A DNA stretch of 37,593 bases from positions 1-37,593 of the forward strand of contig CAYYLZ010000017.1 in the NCBI GenBank assembly GCA_964472725.1, in the 5' to 3' direction. Source of the stretch: RGIG6375 sp964472725. GTDB taxonomy: Bacteria; Bacillota; Clostridia; Oscillospirales; Oscillospiraceae. A program made the translations under genes and the position numbers. The notes below the pieces were generated by a model, which did not search any database, had not been told where the DNA came from, and saw only the letters and a list, made by a program, of their open reading frames with translations. This document shows, one piece after another, positions 1 to 8,589 of the stretch (positions are counted from its first letter, which is position 1; each line of letters starts with the position of its first letter).

Positions 1-461
1 CCTGAGGGCCGATAGGGCCGGTCTCGCCAGCAGGACCCTGAGGGCCGATGGGGCCGGTCTCGCCAATAGGTCCCTGAGGGCCGATAGGGCCGGTTGCACC
101 TACAGGTCCCTGAGGGCCGATGGNNNNNNNNNNNNNNNNNNNNNNNNNNNNNNNNNNNNNNNNNNNNNNNNNNNNNNNNNNNNNNNNNNNNNNNNNNNNN
201 NNNNNNNNNNNNNNNNNNNNNNNGGCCGGTCTCACCAGCAGGTCCTTGTGGGCCGATGGGGCCGGTCTCGCCAGCAGGACCCTGAGGGCCGATGGGGCCG
301 GTCTCACCAGCAGGTCCTTGTGGGCCGATGGGGCCGGTCTCGCCAGCAGGCCCCTGAGGGCCAACAGGGCCAGTCGCACCAGCAGGTCCCCGAGGGCCGG
401 CAGGGCCCCGAGGACCCACAGGACCAGTTGCACCTACAGGTCCCTGAGGGCCAACAGGGCC
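1..461 (-). repeat. 36-nt tandem repeat encoding collagen triplets
   Basis: Direct repeats of a 36-nt unit built from GGCCGATGGGGCCGGTCTC-type segments. They are nearly perfect away from the gene's start and degenerate toward residue 46 (about 461). The unit equals 12 codons, so copy-number changes keep the frame. Such arrays commonly collapse in short-read assemblies, which explains the N gap inside it. Confidence 0.9.
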
Positions 462-596
462 TGGAGAACACTTTACACAGCAGGAACACTGGTATTTTTC
501 CTCACCGCAAGATTTCGACGGGTGGTCATCACAGCAGAGCTGGCTGCCGTAATAGTGTTTATAGTTGCTATCATCATAAGGTTTGTGTTTATTCAT
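1..596 (-). CDS. Collagen-like Gly-X-Y repeat protein, 3' end missing
   Basis: Read on the minus strand from the ATG at 596-594, preceded by an AGGGGG ribosome binding site 7-8 bases upstream. The first 45 residues form a non-repetitive head that is polar, tyrosine-rich and has eight cysteines (two CC pairs, then CVKCSPG). From residue 46 it is pure Gly-X-Y, dominated by a 12-residue unit GETGPIGPQGPA encoded by a 36-nt DNA repeat. Proteins of this kind form collagen-like triple helices; in spore-forming Firmicutes several are filaments on the spore surface (BclA type), and others are cell-surface proteins. The head has no signal peptide, which fits a spore-surface protein better than an exported one; that is inference. 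The gene runs off the left edge and is interrupted by 100 Ns. The reading frame left of the gap is offset from the frame right of it, so the gap length is not real. Confidence 0.85.
   Translation of the reverse strand, partial: MNKHKPYDDSNYKHYYGSQLCCDDHPSKSCGEEKYQCSCCVKCSPGPVGPQGPVGATGPVGPRGPAGPRGPAGATGPVGPQGPAGETGPIGPQGPAGETGPIGPQGPAGETGPIGPQGPAGETGXXXXXXXXXXXXXXXXXXXXXXXXXXXXXXXXXXHRPSGTCRCNRPYRPSGTYWRDRPHRPSGSCWRDRPYRPS
124..223. other. Assembly gap of 100 N
   Basis: Exactly 100 Ns, the usual placeholder for a gap of unknown size. Glycine codons start at positions equal to 2 modulo 3 on the right side and 1 modulo 3 on the left side, so a true 100-base gap would break the collagen frame. 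The missing segment must have a different length. Confidence 0.97.
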
Positions 597-841
597 TATG
601 ATCCCCCTATAATAACTTACAAAATGAAGGACCCGTTACATAATATGTTTTGTTTTAGCAAATGACACACATAAGCCAGTCCGATCGCTAACCCACAGGG
701 AATACGTTTCCTTTCATCGTTGATATATGAAAACGCCACTCAAATCCATTTTGAACGGCATTACTTTCAATCTTAGTTTTTGGGATTTTCACCGAACCCC
801 CGTTCCCTTTTCCTCTTTTTGTAGTTTTAGGATATAAATAG

Positions 842-870
842 CCGCCCTCCGTCAACATGACGGAGGGCGG
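842..870 (-). terminator. Probable terminator of the GNAT gene
   Basis: A perfect 12-bp stem (CCGCCCTCCGTC against GACGGAGGGCGG) with a 5-base loop, 40 bases after the stop of the acetyltransferase gene. The following tract on the minus strand is CTATTTATAT, T-rich but not a clean run. The rest of 597-841 has no gene I can support. Confidence 0.6.
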
Positions 871-909
871 TGCTTATCAGGCGGCAACAGCACGACAAAT
901 TGAAATTTG

Positions 910-1365
910 TTACTCTATTTTCAGTTCATATATTTTATGAACTTCAATATCCTTATGATAATATATGTAATCTTTGGGCGGCAAAACTTCTTCTATCAAC
1001 TTCGCCCCAAGTTTTTCAATCGTTTTATAGGATGCTACATTATCGTAATCGCAGGTTAAATATATCTTATCCATCTTGTGATATTGTGCAACTTTCAGCA
1101 CAAGTTGACATGCTAACAATGAATAATGATGACCCCTATATTCCTCATCGACTTCATAGCCAATATTGCCATTGTAATAGGAATGATAGTTATGCCCAAT
1201 CCTAAAACTAATTTTTCCGACTGAAACATTGTTTGACTTTAAGAAAATATCCCACCAATAGAATGGTAATGCACCATCTCCGCCTTCATATGTATCTATT
1301 AAGCGAAGTTCAATGTTTTCTCCTTCGATATAATAAAGGTCTTTGATGAATAAATTGTCTGCCAT
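910..1365 (-). CDS. GNAT-family N-acetyltransferase
   Basis: 151 residues, the normal length for a single GNAT domain, which transfers an acetyl group from acetyl-CoA to an amine. Seen: an N-terminal strand rich in acidic residues, the central strand NIGYEVDEEYRGHHYS with an RGHHYS segment in place of the RxxGxG/A acetyl-CoA loop, and the C-terminal DNVASYKTIEKLGAK segment typical of the RimJ/RimL-like branch (pfam13302 type). The start has a GAGG ribosome binding site 8 bases upstream. The substrate cannot be predicted. The gene is clearly more AT-rich than the genes to its right, and its codon use differs, suggesting recent acquisition. It stands alone, with its own promoter and terminator. 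Confidence 0.85.
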   Translation of the reverse strand: MADNLFIKDLYYIEGENIELRLIDTYEGGDGALPFYWWDIFLKSNNVSVGKISFRIGHNYHSYYNGNIGYEVDEEYRGHHYSLLACQLVLKVAQYHKMDKIYLTCDYDNVASYKTIEKLGAKLIEEVLPPKDYIYYHKDIEVHKIYELKIE

Positions 1366-1403
1366 TAGATTACCTCGTCAAATTCTTATTTATCGTTTTG
1401 TTT

Positions 1404-1432
1404 ACTCTATCACATTTTTCTGCCCACATCAA
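1404..1432 (-). promoter_or_regulatory. Sigma-A-type promoter for the GNAT gene
   Basis: Minus strand: TTGATG (1432-1427), 17-bp spacer, TAGAGT (1409-1404). The -10 lies about 38 bases before the start codon. Confidence 0.5.
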
Positions 1433-1500
1433 CGCTCGGTGAAACCGCCGAAGATTTATTCAGCCACAATTAAGGAAAAAGGGACAACCCCCGCTTTATA

Positions 1501-1530
1501 TTGACAAGACAGACAAAAATTAGGTATTAT
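1501..1530 (+). promoter_or_regulatory. Sigma-A promoter of the dlt-type operon
   Basis: Consensus -35 TTGACA (1501-1506) and -10 TATTAT (1525-1530) with an 18-bp spacer, in a very AT-rich stretch. A second -10-like hexamer TATACT lies at 1542-1547. The leader before the first start codon (1615) would be roughly 75 bases. Nothing else was recognised in 1366-1614. Confidence 0.7.
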
Positions 1531-1614
1531 ATTAAATTAGATATACTATGCCGCAATGTGCGAAAATCACACTGAACCGCCTTGCCGCTCTGCGGTAAAG
1601 GAACGGAGGGTTTT

Positions 1615-4584
1615 ATGCAGATTTGCAGACTTCACAAACGAATACTTTGCCTTGTCCTCGCCGCGCTGATGCTGCTTTCCGCAGGCTGCGCGCCCAAGGA
1701 AACGCAGCCCGAGCTGCCACTGGTGGACGGGCAGAACGCCATGTCCGCCGCCGTGGTCTACGATTCCTCCTGCTCCGACGGAGCATGGGCGGACACTCTC
1801 GGCTATCTCACTCAGTCGCTGGTGCTGGGCATCTCCGCGGCGGGCGTTGATATCCGCGGGGAATTCGACCTTTCCGGCTACGACATTTTCTACCTCGACG
1901 CTTCCGTTGCCGCTTCCGCCAACGCCCTGCAGGTAAAGGCACGCGTCACCGAGCTTGTAAAGGGCGGCGCTACCGCCGTTCTCGCAAACGAGCTTTATCA
2001 GCTTTTCGACGCCGAATTCATCGGCGCGGTAAGCTTCGAAAAGGTAAACGATTTTCCCTATGGCATGACAGTTATAGACAGTGGTAAGGACTTTGAGTAC
2101 ATGCAGGGCATCATCAAGGACTTCGCCTATCTCTATCAGAACTACCCCGAATTTAAAAGCGACCTGCACGCCCGTGATTTCGGCTACGCAGCCGCCTGCA
2201 GCACCGCCAAGCCCATCATCGGCTACGGCGCCTGCGCTCTTTACAGCATCAACGAATACGGCGAGGGCAACGTGTTTTTCACTAACCCTCTCCTGCCCAA
2301 CGCTTTCTCCGTTTCCAGCTTCACCATGACCGCCCATAACGGTCAGCAGGCCGCTTTCGCAAGCACCACCGCAAGCTGCAATCAGCTGCTTATAAACGCT
2401 TTCGCGGAATACGCCTTCATGGATCGCTACGGCTACTCCATGTCCCGCGTATTCGGCAGCTACGGCGGCGCGAGCATGGCATGGGAGCTGCACTACGAGG
2501 AAATAACCGCCTTTGAAAACGGCTCGGCACAGATATTCGGCGAGCTTTGCCGCGAGTATCAACAGATACCCGCCTTCACCCTTATCCGCAGCACCTACAA
2601 GTGGTTCCTGCGGCAAGAGAGCATAACATATCTGCGCAACCTCACCCCCGACGGTCACCGCTATGAAATGGACTTCAACGAAAGCGCCTATTCCTCCGGA
2701 ATGCACATCGCTGAGGACGGCCAGTGGCTGGGACTGAGCTATATTGAAAACGGCGGCAGCTATTTCAATGACTACCCCGAGTTGGATTACCGCGCAGCAC
2801 CTGCCCCCGGCGACTTTGACTTTGACGGTTTGGTTGACATAATATCCGGCAGTGAGGACGGCAAGCTTTGGTTCTTCAAGGGCGAGGGCTACACCGACCG
2901 CCTCCACGTTGCAAAACGGCAGGCCCTCTGCGACAACAGCGGCGAGCCTCTCAGCGTGCCCGGTTACTCCTGCCCAATTATCCGCGACCTTAACGGCGAC
3001 GGCAATGAGGATATACTCTGCGGCGCTGCCGACGGCAATCTCTACGTATTTTACGGTCGGGGCGGCCTTGTGTTCAGCGCTGCCCAGCGGGTCAACGGAG
3101 TTGATGAGGAAACTCAGCTCATGCCCACCATGGGTGACGTTGACGGCGACGGACGCGACGAGCTTATAGTCGGCACTGGCGACGGACGCATTCTCAAGGC
3201 CGAGTCCCTGAAGGGCAAGCTCACCGATATCAGCGAAGCGGTGGCCAACCTCTCCGAGCTTGGCAGTTGGCTCTGCCCTGCCGTGTATGATTACAACGGC
3301 GACGGTGCGGCCGACCTTGTTATCGGCACCTTTGACGGCTACATCGCCCTGCGTTTCAACAAGGGTGACAGCTTCTCCAGCAGCGGATATATAAGCTGCG
3401 GCGAGAAAAACTATAAGGGCAACTACAATCTCAAATTCGGCAACTACTGTGTGCCCCGCTTCCGCGATATCGACGGTGACGGCAGCGACGACCTTATCTG
3501 CGGCAGCCTTGAATACGGCATGGCAGTGCCTATCGACTCCGAATATTTCCCCTACGCCGAGCAGCTGCAAGAACAGATAGAGTACATGCAGGATAATTAT
3601 TTCTACTGCGGCGTACATTTCTACACCAATACCGGCGCTTCTCCCGCCCGTGAGGATTTTGAGCTGCAGGCGCAGGCCGCCTCCCGCAGCTATTACGGGC
3701 TTTCCAACCAGCTGCAGGGCGCAAACCAGCACACCTGGTACACCGCCGTAAGCGCCGCCAACCAGTCCTTCCTCAGCCAGTGGCGCAATGGCATACTCTG
3801 GAACTCCGGCTTTATCAGCGCCAACGCAAAGAGCATTTACCCTCATCAGAACGCACAGAACGTAGTTTCCCTGCCCTTCTTCCTTGAAAAGGACGGAGAG
3901 CAGACCATACTCATACAGAACAACTCCACCGTTCTCTACAGCGGCGAGGAATACACCGATATTTCCGCCCGCTACGCAATGCCCGTCTGCCTTTACTATC
4001 ACTGCGACTTCGCCTACCAGTCCGAGGAGACCGCGGAGAACGTGATAAAGGCAGCGGAGGCGTTCAGGCAGAAGCACGGCTACAACTTCGTGGGCGAAGA
4101 CCAGCTTATGCTGGCTTCGGCGGCGGCCTATAATCTCATGGCCAGCGCCTACGTTGCCGAGGGGCAGCTCCGCATTACTCCCGGTGTAGTCAGCCGCGAT
4201 CATGCTCTGTATGACGAGACCTATCAATCTGCCTGCGGTATTCGCATCCGCTTTTCCGGTAAGCTCGATACCGCAAAAATCAGCAGCAGCGCCAGCGTGC
4301 AGAAATGGCAGGACGGCGCACTGTACGTTTCCCTCGACAAGCCCGTGACCATTGACTTCGGCGGCAAGTCTGCCGCGTCCCCCATCGTCAGCGTGAATAT
4401 CCCCGCCGAAATAAACGTTACCGAAAAGGTTGCGACCCTTAATTTCCTTGACGACGGCATGATGCAGGTAAAGGTATCCGGCAAGGCTACCACCGACTGC
4501 ACAGGCTGGACTTCCGAAACCTCGGACAATATCACCACCTTCACCAAGTTCGGCGCTGCCGATACTTTAGAGATAAAATTCTAA
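1615..4584 (+). CDS. Large FG-GAP/VCBS-repeat lipoprotein, first gene of the dlt-type operon
   Basis: 989 residues from the ATG at 1615, chosen over an earlier in-frame codon at 1582 because a GGAGGG site lies 4 bases before it and a lipoprotein signal follows at once (basic head, hydrophobic core, lipobox LSAGC with Cys25). It is therefore exported and lipid-anchored. Residues about 45-340 may hold an alpha/beta domain. Between about 395 and 640 there are five calcium-type FG-GAP/VCBS loops (for example DFDFDGLVD, DLNGDGNED, DVDGDGRDE, DYNGDGAAD, DIDGDGSDD), as in beta-propellers. The C-terminal third includes a YYHCDF segment and a beta-rich tail. Function is unknown. Only 21 bases separate it from dltA, so it is probably co-expressed with surface-polymer alanylation. 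It could bind or process the modified polymer; that is inference. Confidence 0.85.
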   Translation: MQICRLHKRILCLVLAALMLLSAGCAPKETQPELPLVDGQNAMSAAVVYDSSCSDGAWADTLGYLTQSLVLGISAAGVDIRGEFDLSGYDIFYLDASVAASANALQVKARVTELVKGGATAVLANELYQLFDAEFIGAVSFEKVNDFPYGMTVIDSGKDFEYMQGIIKDFAYLYQNYPEFKSDLHARDFGYAAACSTAKPIIGYGACALYSINEYGEGNVFFTNPLLPNAFSVSSFTMTAHNGQQAAFASTTASCNQLLINAFAEYAFMDRYGYSMSRVFGSYGGASMAWELHYEEITAFENGSAQIFGELCREYQQIPAFTLIRSTYKWFLRQESITYLRNLTPDGHRYEMDFNESAYSSGMHIAEDGQWLGLSYIENGGSYFNDYPELDYRAAPAPGDFDFDGLVDIISGSEDGKLWFFKGEGYTDRLHVAKRQALCDNSGEPLSVPGYSCPIIRDLNGDGNEDILCGAADGNLYVFYGRGGLVFSAAQRVNGVDEETQLMPTMGDVDGDGRDELIVGTGDGRILKAESLKGKLTDISEAVANLSELGSWLCPAVYDYNGDGAADLVIGTFDGYIALRFNKGDSFSSSGYISCGEKNYKGNYNLKFGNYCVPRFRDIDGDGSDDLICGSLEYGMAVPIDSEYFPYAEQLQEQIEYMQDNYFYCGVHFYTNTGASPAREDFELQAQAASRSYYGLSNQLQGANQHTWYTAVSAANQSFLSQWRNGILWNSGFISANAKSIYPHQNAQNVVSLPFFLEKDGEQTILIQNNSTVLYSGEEYTDISARYAMPVCLYYHCDFAYQSEETAENVIKAAEAFRQKHGYNFVGEDQLMLASAAAYNLMASAYVAEGQLRITPGVVSRDHALYDETYQSACGIRIRFSGKLDTAKISSSASVQKWQDGALYVSLDKPVTIDFGGKSAASPIVSVNIPAEINVTEKVATLNFLDDGMMQVKVSGKATTDCTGWTSETSDNITTFTKFGAADTLEIKF

Positions 4585-4605
4585 GCGAAAAGAGGTAATC
4601 AGGCT

Positions 4606-6114
4606 ATGAATTCCGCAGTATGCCTGCTTGACATCGCTGCCGCAAAGCGCGGCGACAAAACGGCGGTCAAGGACGAATGGCGCAGCGTGACCTATTCTCA
4701 GCTTCGGGCAATATCCCGCGGCATCGGCACCGCTCTGCTCCGCTCCGGTTCTACGCGCCGCCCCGTTATCGTATATCTTCCCAAGAGCATTTCCGCGCTG
4801 AGCTGCTTTATGGGCGCAATGTACGCCGGCTGTCCCTACGTTCCCGTGGACGCCCACATTCCCATGAGCCGCCTGCAGAAGATAATCTACAATCTCGCTC
4901 CCGGACACATCGTCACCTCCCCCGAGCTGGCTTCCAATCTTGACTCTATCGACCTCAAGGGCGCTCAGATCTGTATGTATGACGCGCTCTGCTCCGCCGA
5001 GGCGGACGACGCGCTTATCGAAAGCGCACTGGCAGCGGTATGCGACATTGACCCCATCTACGTAATGTACACCTCCGGCTCCACCGGCACTCCCAAGGGC
5101 GTGACTATCCCTCATCGGGGCATCATCGACTACGCCGAGTGGGTCACCACCACCTTTGAATATGGCGAGGACACGGTGATGGCGGCGCAGGCTCCCTTCT
5201 ACTTCGATAATTCCACCTTTGACATATACGGCACTCTCAAGTGCATGGGTACGCTTATACTCATTCCCGATACCCTGCTGCTTTTCCCCTCCAAGCTGCC
5301 CGAATTTCTGGCGGACAACGAGGTAACTTCTATCTTCTGGGTGCCCACCGTTATGATAAACGTGGCAAACTCCGGCGCGCTGGAAGGTGTTTCCCTGCCC
5401 AAGCTGAGAGTTATCGCCTTTGCGGGCGAGGTAATGCCCAACCTGCAGCTGAACGTATGGCGCAGAGCCCTGCCGAATTGCGTTTACGCCAATCTCTACG
5501 GCCCCACCGAGATAACCGACGTATGCTGCTACTACGTGGTCGACCGTCCCTACGCCGACCATGAGACCCTGCCTATCGGCAAGGCATGCCGCAATATGCG
5601 CCTTGTTATCCTCACCGAGGACAACCGTGAGGCTGCCGTGGGCGAACAGGGCGAGCTGTGTATTCTCGGCTCCGGTCTTGCGCTGGGCTACTGGAACAGC
5701 CCCGAGATAACCGAAAAGGTATTCGTGCAGAACCCCCTCAACACCGAATATCACCAGCGACTTTACCGCAGCGGCGACCTTGCCTACGTTAACGAAGAGG
5801 GGCTTATTATCTTCCTGGGCCGCAAGGACGGTCAGGTAAAGGTAAAGGGCAACCGCATTGAGCTGGGCGAGGTGGAGGCCGCCGCCCGCTGCGTTCCCGG
5901 CGTTGAAAATGCCTGCGCGCTCTTCGACAGTGAGAAGCAGATGATAGTTCTCTTCGCCGAGTCCGCCGAGAGCTTCGCCCTGCGCCGCTTCAATCTTGAA
6001 CTGAAAAAGTATATCCCCGCATATATGCTCCCCGGCAAGCTCGTAACCATGGAAAAGCTGCCCTACACGGCAAACGGAAAAATAGACCGCATGAACCTGC
6101 GCGGCATGATATGA
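4606..6114 (+). CDS. dltA: DltA-like D-alanine--carrier protein ligase (AMP-forming)
   Basis: 502 residues, the usual length of DltA. This adenylate-forming enzyme activates D-alanine with ATP and loads it on the phosphopantetheine arm of the carrier protein DltC in the cytoplasm. Seen: the A3 core motif YVMYTSGSTGTPKG (about residues 151-164), the FYFDNSTFDIYG segment, NLYGPTE, the YRSGDLAY/RKDGQVKVKGNRIE hinge region, and the C-terminal TANGKIDR with the catalytic lysine near residue 492. The next gene encodes the cognate carrier. A GAGG site lies 10 bases before the ATG. Related amino-acid-adenylating domains of peptide synthetases share these motifs, but the order with an 83-residue carrier, an MBOAT protein and a DltD homologue supports the Dlt assignment. 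The amino acid specificity is not proven by the sequence. Confidence 0.88.
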   Translation: MNSAVCLLDIAAAKRGDKTAVKDEWRSVTYSQLRAISRGIGTALLRSGSTRRPVIVYLPKSISALSCFMGAMYAGCPYVPVDAHIPMSRLQKIIYNLAPGHIVTSPELASNLDSIDLKGAQICMYDALCSAEADDALIESALAAVCDIDPIYVMYTSGSTGTPKGVTIPHRGIIDYAEWVTTTFEYGEDTVMAAQAPFYFDNSTFDIYGTLKCMGTLILIPDTLLLFPSKLPEFLADNEVTSIFWVPTVMINVANSGALEGVSLPKLRVIAFAGEVMPNLQLNVWRRALPNCVYANLYGPTEITDVCCYYVVDRPYADHETLPIGKACRNMRLVILTEDNREAAVGEQGELCILGSGLALGYWNSPEITEKVFVQNPLNTEYHQRLYRSGDLAYVNEEGLIIFLGRKDGQVKVKGNRIELGEVEAAARCVPGVENACALFDSEKQMIVLFAESAESFALRRFNLELKKYIPAYMLPGKLVTMEKLPYTANGKIDRMNLRGMI

Positions 6115-6141
6115 CATGATATGAAAGGTAAGGCTTGAACA

Positions 6142-6393
6142 ATGAATATTGAAGAAATCATCAAAACTCTTGAGGACTATATAAGAGATGAGTTTGATAT
6201 CGGTGACGACCCCGATTACAACTCCGAGGTTGACCTTTTCGAGTACGGCTTTCTCGACTCCATGGGTGCCATGGAAGTTATCGCGTACATTGAGGAAGAG
6301 TACAGCATCGAGATAACTCAAAAGGACGTTGTTCTCTACCCCATGAACACTATCGCTGAAATTGCAGAGGTCATCGCAAACAAGCTGGACTGA
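6142..6393 (+). CDS. dltC: DltC-like acyl carrier protein
   Basis: 83 residues, acidic, carrier-protein fold. It carries D-alanine as a thioester on 4'-phosphopantetheine attached to Ser40, seen in the motif YGFLDSMGAMEV (DSM). It accepts the residue from DltA and hands it to the membrane proteins DltB/DltD. The start is supported by AAAGGTAAGG upstream. The gene follows dltA by 27 bases and precedes dltB by 10 bases. Length and gene order fit DltC better than a fatty-acid ACP. Confidence 0.9.
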   Translation: MNIEEIIKTLEDYIRDEFDIGDDPDYNSEVDLFEYGFLDSMGAMEVIAYIEEEYSIEITQKDVVLYPMNTIAEIAEVIANKLD

Positions 6394-6403
6394 GGTTTTC
6401 CTA

Positions 6404-7552
6404 ATGTGGTTTTTGCAAATTGACATTCTTATACGCATTCTCATCGGCACGGTAATTCTCGCCGTGGCGTCGGCTGTTGCGAGGAAGTTCGGTAAGCAAT
6501 CGGCTGTGCCCAAGTGGATACTGCTCTTTGACCTGCTCGTGGTGTTCTACGTGTCAAAGCGGCTGTTGGTGTTCTACGCAGGCTACACGCTGGTCACTTT
6601 CGCACTGCTGCGCTTTATCCGCGTGGTCAAGCGGGGACGCAAGCCCCTGTTCCTGCTGTGCTGCATTGCCTGCGCGGTGCCGTTGCTCTATACCCGCGCC
6701 ACATCTTTCCTTGATTTTCTCCCCTACGGATTGAGCATGGTGGGCATAGCCTACAATATGCTTAAGGCCATTGACGCGGTATATTTCAGCTACTACACCG
6801 AGAAGAAGATCCCCCTCATTACCTACGCCAACTTCATGCTCTTCGTGCCGGCATTCACCGCAGGCCCCATCTTCCGTTACCGTGACTTTGAAAAGAGCAT
6901 GGCGAAGCCCGAACCCATCACCTCCGCTCTTGTGGAGCGCAGCGTGAAGCGGCTTATACGAGGTATGTTCAAGAAAATAGTTGTGGCTACAGTTGCGGTG
7001 CAGATATTCGATTTTCTTCTTGCCGCCCAAAGCCACTGGTACATAAGCCTTGCGCTTATGGCGCTGAGCTACCTTATCCTTTATCTTGATATGGCGGGCT
7101 ACGCCGACATGGCTATCGCCATCGGCGGCCTTATGGGCATAAAGGTACCGGAGAACTTCAAGCACCCGCTGAAGGCCGCCTCTTTCACACAATTCTGGCG
7201 CAACTGGCACGTTTCTCTCAGCGACTGGATAAAGGAACACATCTTCGTACTCCTCAATGGCAAGAAGCTCAGCCGCAAGGTGGCTGCCGCCATCGGCTTC
7301 GGCACCATGATGTTCATGAGCCTGTGGCATGGTTTCTCCCGCCTTATGATACTGGACGGCATCTTCAACGGCGTTCTGCTGGCGGCGGAAAACCTCCTTG
7401 GCCTGACCACCGTTGACCGCAAGAAGAGCAGCCGTGGGTATTACATTTTCCGCTGCGTACTCACCAACGTGATTTTCGCTTTCAACACCATGTTCTACAC
7501 TATGACCGCAGAGCAGCTTTACAGCGCTATCCGCGGCTTCATAACGCTTTAA
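6404..7552 (+). CDS. dltB: DltB-like membrane-bound O-acyltransferase (MBOAT)
   Basis: 382 residues with many hydrophobic helices, typical of the MBOAT family. In the Dlt system it takes the D-alanyl group from DltC and passes it across the membrane toward lipoteichoic or wall teichoic acid. Seen: the MBOAT signature QFWRNWHVSLSDWI (His about 269), MSLWHGFS with the conserved histidine at about 309, and a GPIFRYRDF segment. The start ATG at 6404 has a GAGG that overlaps the dltC stop codon; the longer in-frame extension into dltC has no better site. The gene is followed by dltD 12 bases later. MBOAT proteins also serve alginate-type acetylation, but the carrier-protein partner here points to Dlt. 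Confidence 0.88.
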   Translation: MWFLQIDILIRILIGTVILAVASAVARKFGKQSAVPKWILLFDLLVVFYVSKRLLVFYAGYTLVTFALLRFIRVVKRGRKPLFLLCCIACAVPLLYTRATSFLDFLPYGLSMVGIAYNMLKAIDAVYFSYYTEKKIPLITYANFMLFVPAFTAGPIFRYRDFEKSMAKPEPITSALVERSVKRLIRGMFKKIVVATVAVQIFDFLLAAQSHWYISLALMALSYLILYLDMAGYADMAIAIGGLMGIKVPENFKHPLKAASFTQFWRNWHVSLSDWIKEHIFVLLNGKKLSRKVAAAIGFGTMMFMSLWHGFSRLMILDGIFNGVLLAAENLLGLTTVDRKKSSRGYYIFRCVLTNVIFAFNTMFYTMTAEQLYSAIRGFITL

Positions 7553-7564
7553 GGAGGGTGCGCC

Positions 7565-8461
7565 ATGACTAAAATCATTTCCTTCCTTAAAAAGAACATA
7601 TTCATCATCGCCCTGCTGGTGCTGCTCATTGCCGCGGATATTATCCTCACCCGCACCAATCCCCTGAAATACTGCGACAGTATACACAAGGACGACTTTG
7701 AGTTGACGCAGCTTGCCCACCCCGAAGAGGTATGGGACAAGGTGTTTTTCGGTAACTCCTCCGTTATCTCCGGCTACCTTGAGGAGCAGAGCATAGCGGG
7801 CTACGTAAATCTCGGCATGGACTACGGCATGGTCACCAGCATAAAGGAAATGTTGGAGGAGGGTCATATCACCGTAGGCAGCGAGCTTGTGCTGGGTCTC
7901 AACTGGGACAGCATGTACGACGATATGGCCACCGATCCCACCTATGCATGGCACAAGGACTGGTATGAGCCTTATTTCTACTTCCAGCGGGACAGACTCA
8001 ACTACCTTATAACCAACGGCATCACCCGCAAGCTCCACGGCTGGAGCTTCTTCACCCACTACTACGCCGAGCACCCCGACGGCAAGGAGTATTACCACGG
8101 AGTAATGAGCGACGAGGATATGGCAGCCCGAAACGAAAGGCTCTACAACCTTTTTTGGTCAAACGGCACGGGTATGTACGAAGAAAATCTCGCCGCACTG
8201 GCAGACGTATTCGACTTCTGCGAGGAAAACGGTATCCGCGTGCGCGTGGTATGGCTGCCATGGAACCCCGATGTACCGCAGAACGAATGCGACCTTTACG
8301 TTTTCGGCCGCACCATGGAGCTTTGCAGTGAGCGCGGGGTTGAATTTTACGACATGACAAACGCCCTGCCCGCCGAGTGCTTCCACGACACGGGGCACCT
8401 GAATTACGAGGTCGGCGCGCCGGCCTTTACGGAGATGATAGACCAATGGCTGATAAGTTGA
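7565..8461 (+). CDS. dltD: DltD-like SGNH-fold membrane protein
   Basis: 298 residues, shorter than the classical DltD of about 390-430. One N-terminal membrane helix (about residues 10-28) anchors an extracellular domain. Seen: FFGNSSVISGY (serine nucleophile candidates 65-66), NLGMDYGM, LVLGLNWDS, and a C-terminal FHDTGHLNY with the Asp275/His278 pair expected of SGNH/DltD hydrolases. DltD is thought to complete transfer of D-alanine to the polymer outside the membrane. A perfect GGAGG lies 8 bases before the ATG. The last 16 bases overlap the next small gene. It could also be called an AlgJ/AlgX-like acyltransferase; operon context favours DltD. Confidence 0.8.
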   Translation: MTKIISFLKKNIFIIALLVLLIAADIILTRTNPLKYCDSIHKDDFELTQLAHPEEVWDKVFFGNSSVISGYLEEQSIAGYVNLGMDYGMVTSIKEMLEEGHITVGSELVLGLNWDSMYDDMATDPTYAWHKDWYEPYFYFQRDRLNYLITNGITRKLHGWSFFTHYYAEHPDGKEYYHGVMSDEDMAARNERLYNLFWSNGTGMYEENLAALADVFDFCEENGIRVRVVWLPWNPDVPQNECDLYVFGRTMELCSERGVEFYDMTNALPAECFHDTGHLNYEVGAPAFTEMIDQWLIS

Positions 8462-8580
8462 AAAAATTCCGCGAGAGCGTGGCCGGAAAGGTCGTCACCG
8501 CGGTGATATACCTGATAATGCTGGCGCTGGTGATGATTTTCTTCACCGGCGAGGGACTATTTATCTACGAGGCATTCTGA
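8446..8580 (+). CDS. dltX: DltX-like small membrane protein
   Basis: 44 residues: a basic head (KLKKFRESVAGK), one membrane helix (about 14-34) and a C-terminal LFIYEAF. DltX is a short single-helix protein of Gram-positive dlt operons whose C-terminal motif is of the type FIYxxF; it helps pass D-alanine through the DltB/DltD machinery. The match to size, topology and end motif is good. In most bacteria dltX comes first in the operon, before dltA; here it is last. The ATG at 8446 overlaps the end of dltD by 16 bases and has GGAG 11 bases upstream, suggesting translational coupling. Confidence 0.75.
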   Translation: MADKLKKFRESVAGKVVTAVIYLIMLALVMIFFTGEGLFIYEAF

Positions 8581-8589
8581 CACAAAACT

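Noticed and set aside
1..461. Regular 36-nt repeats that could suggest a CRISPR array
   Set aside because: There are no unique spacers; the units are contiguous and translate to Gly-X-Y in one frame.
597..841. A gene or RNA in the gap between the collagen-like and GNAT genes
   Set aside because: No open frame with a start signal, no tRNA-like fold and no strong hairpin apart from 842-870.
1567..4227. A very long open frame (886 codons) on the minus strand
   Set aside because: It is antisense to the FG-GAP lipoprotein, is low-complexity in Ala/Val/Gly, has no ribosome binding site, and arises from the codon bias of the real gene.
4567..6513. A 648-codon minus-strand frame
   Set aside because: It covers dltA and dltC in antisense, has no family motifs and no start signal.
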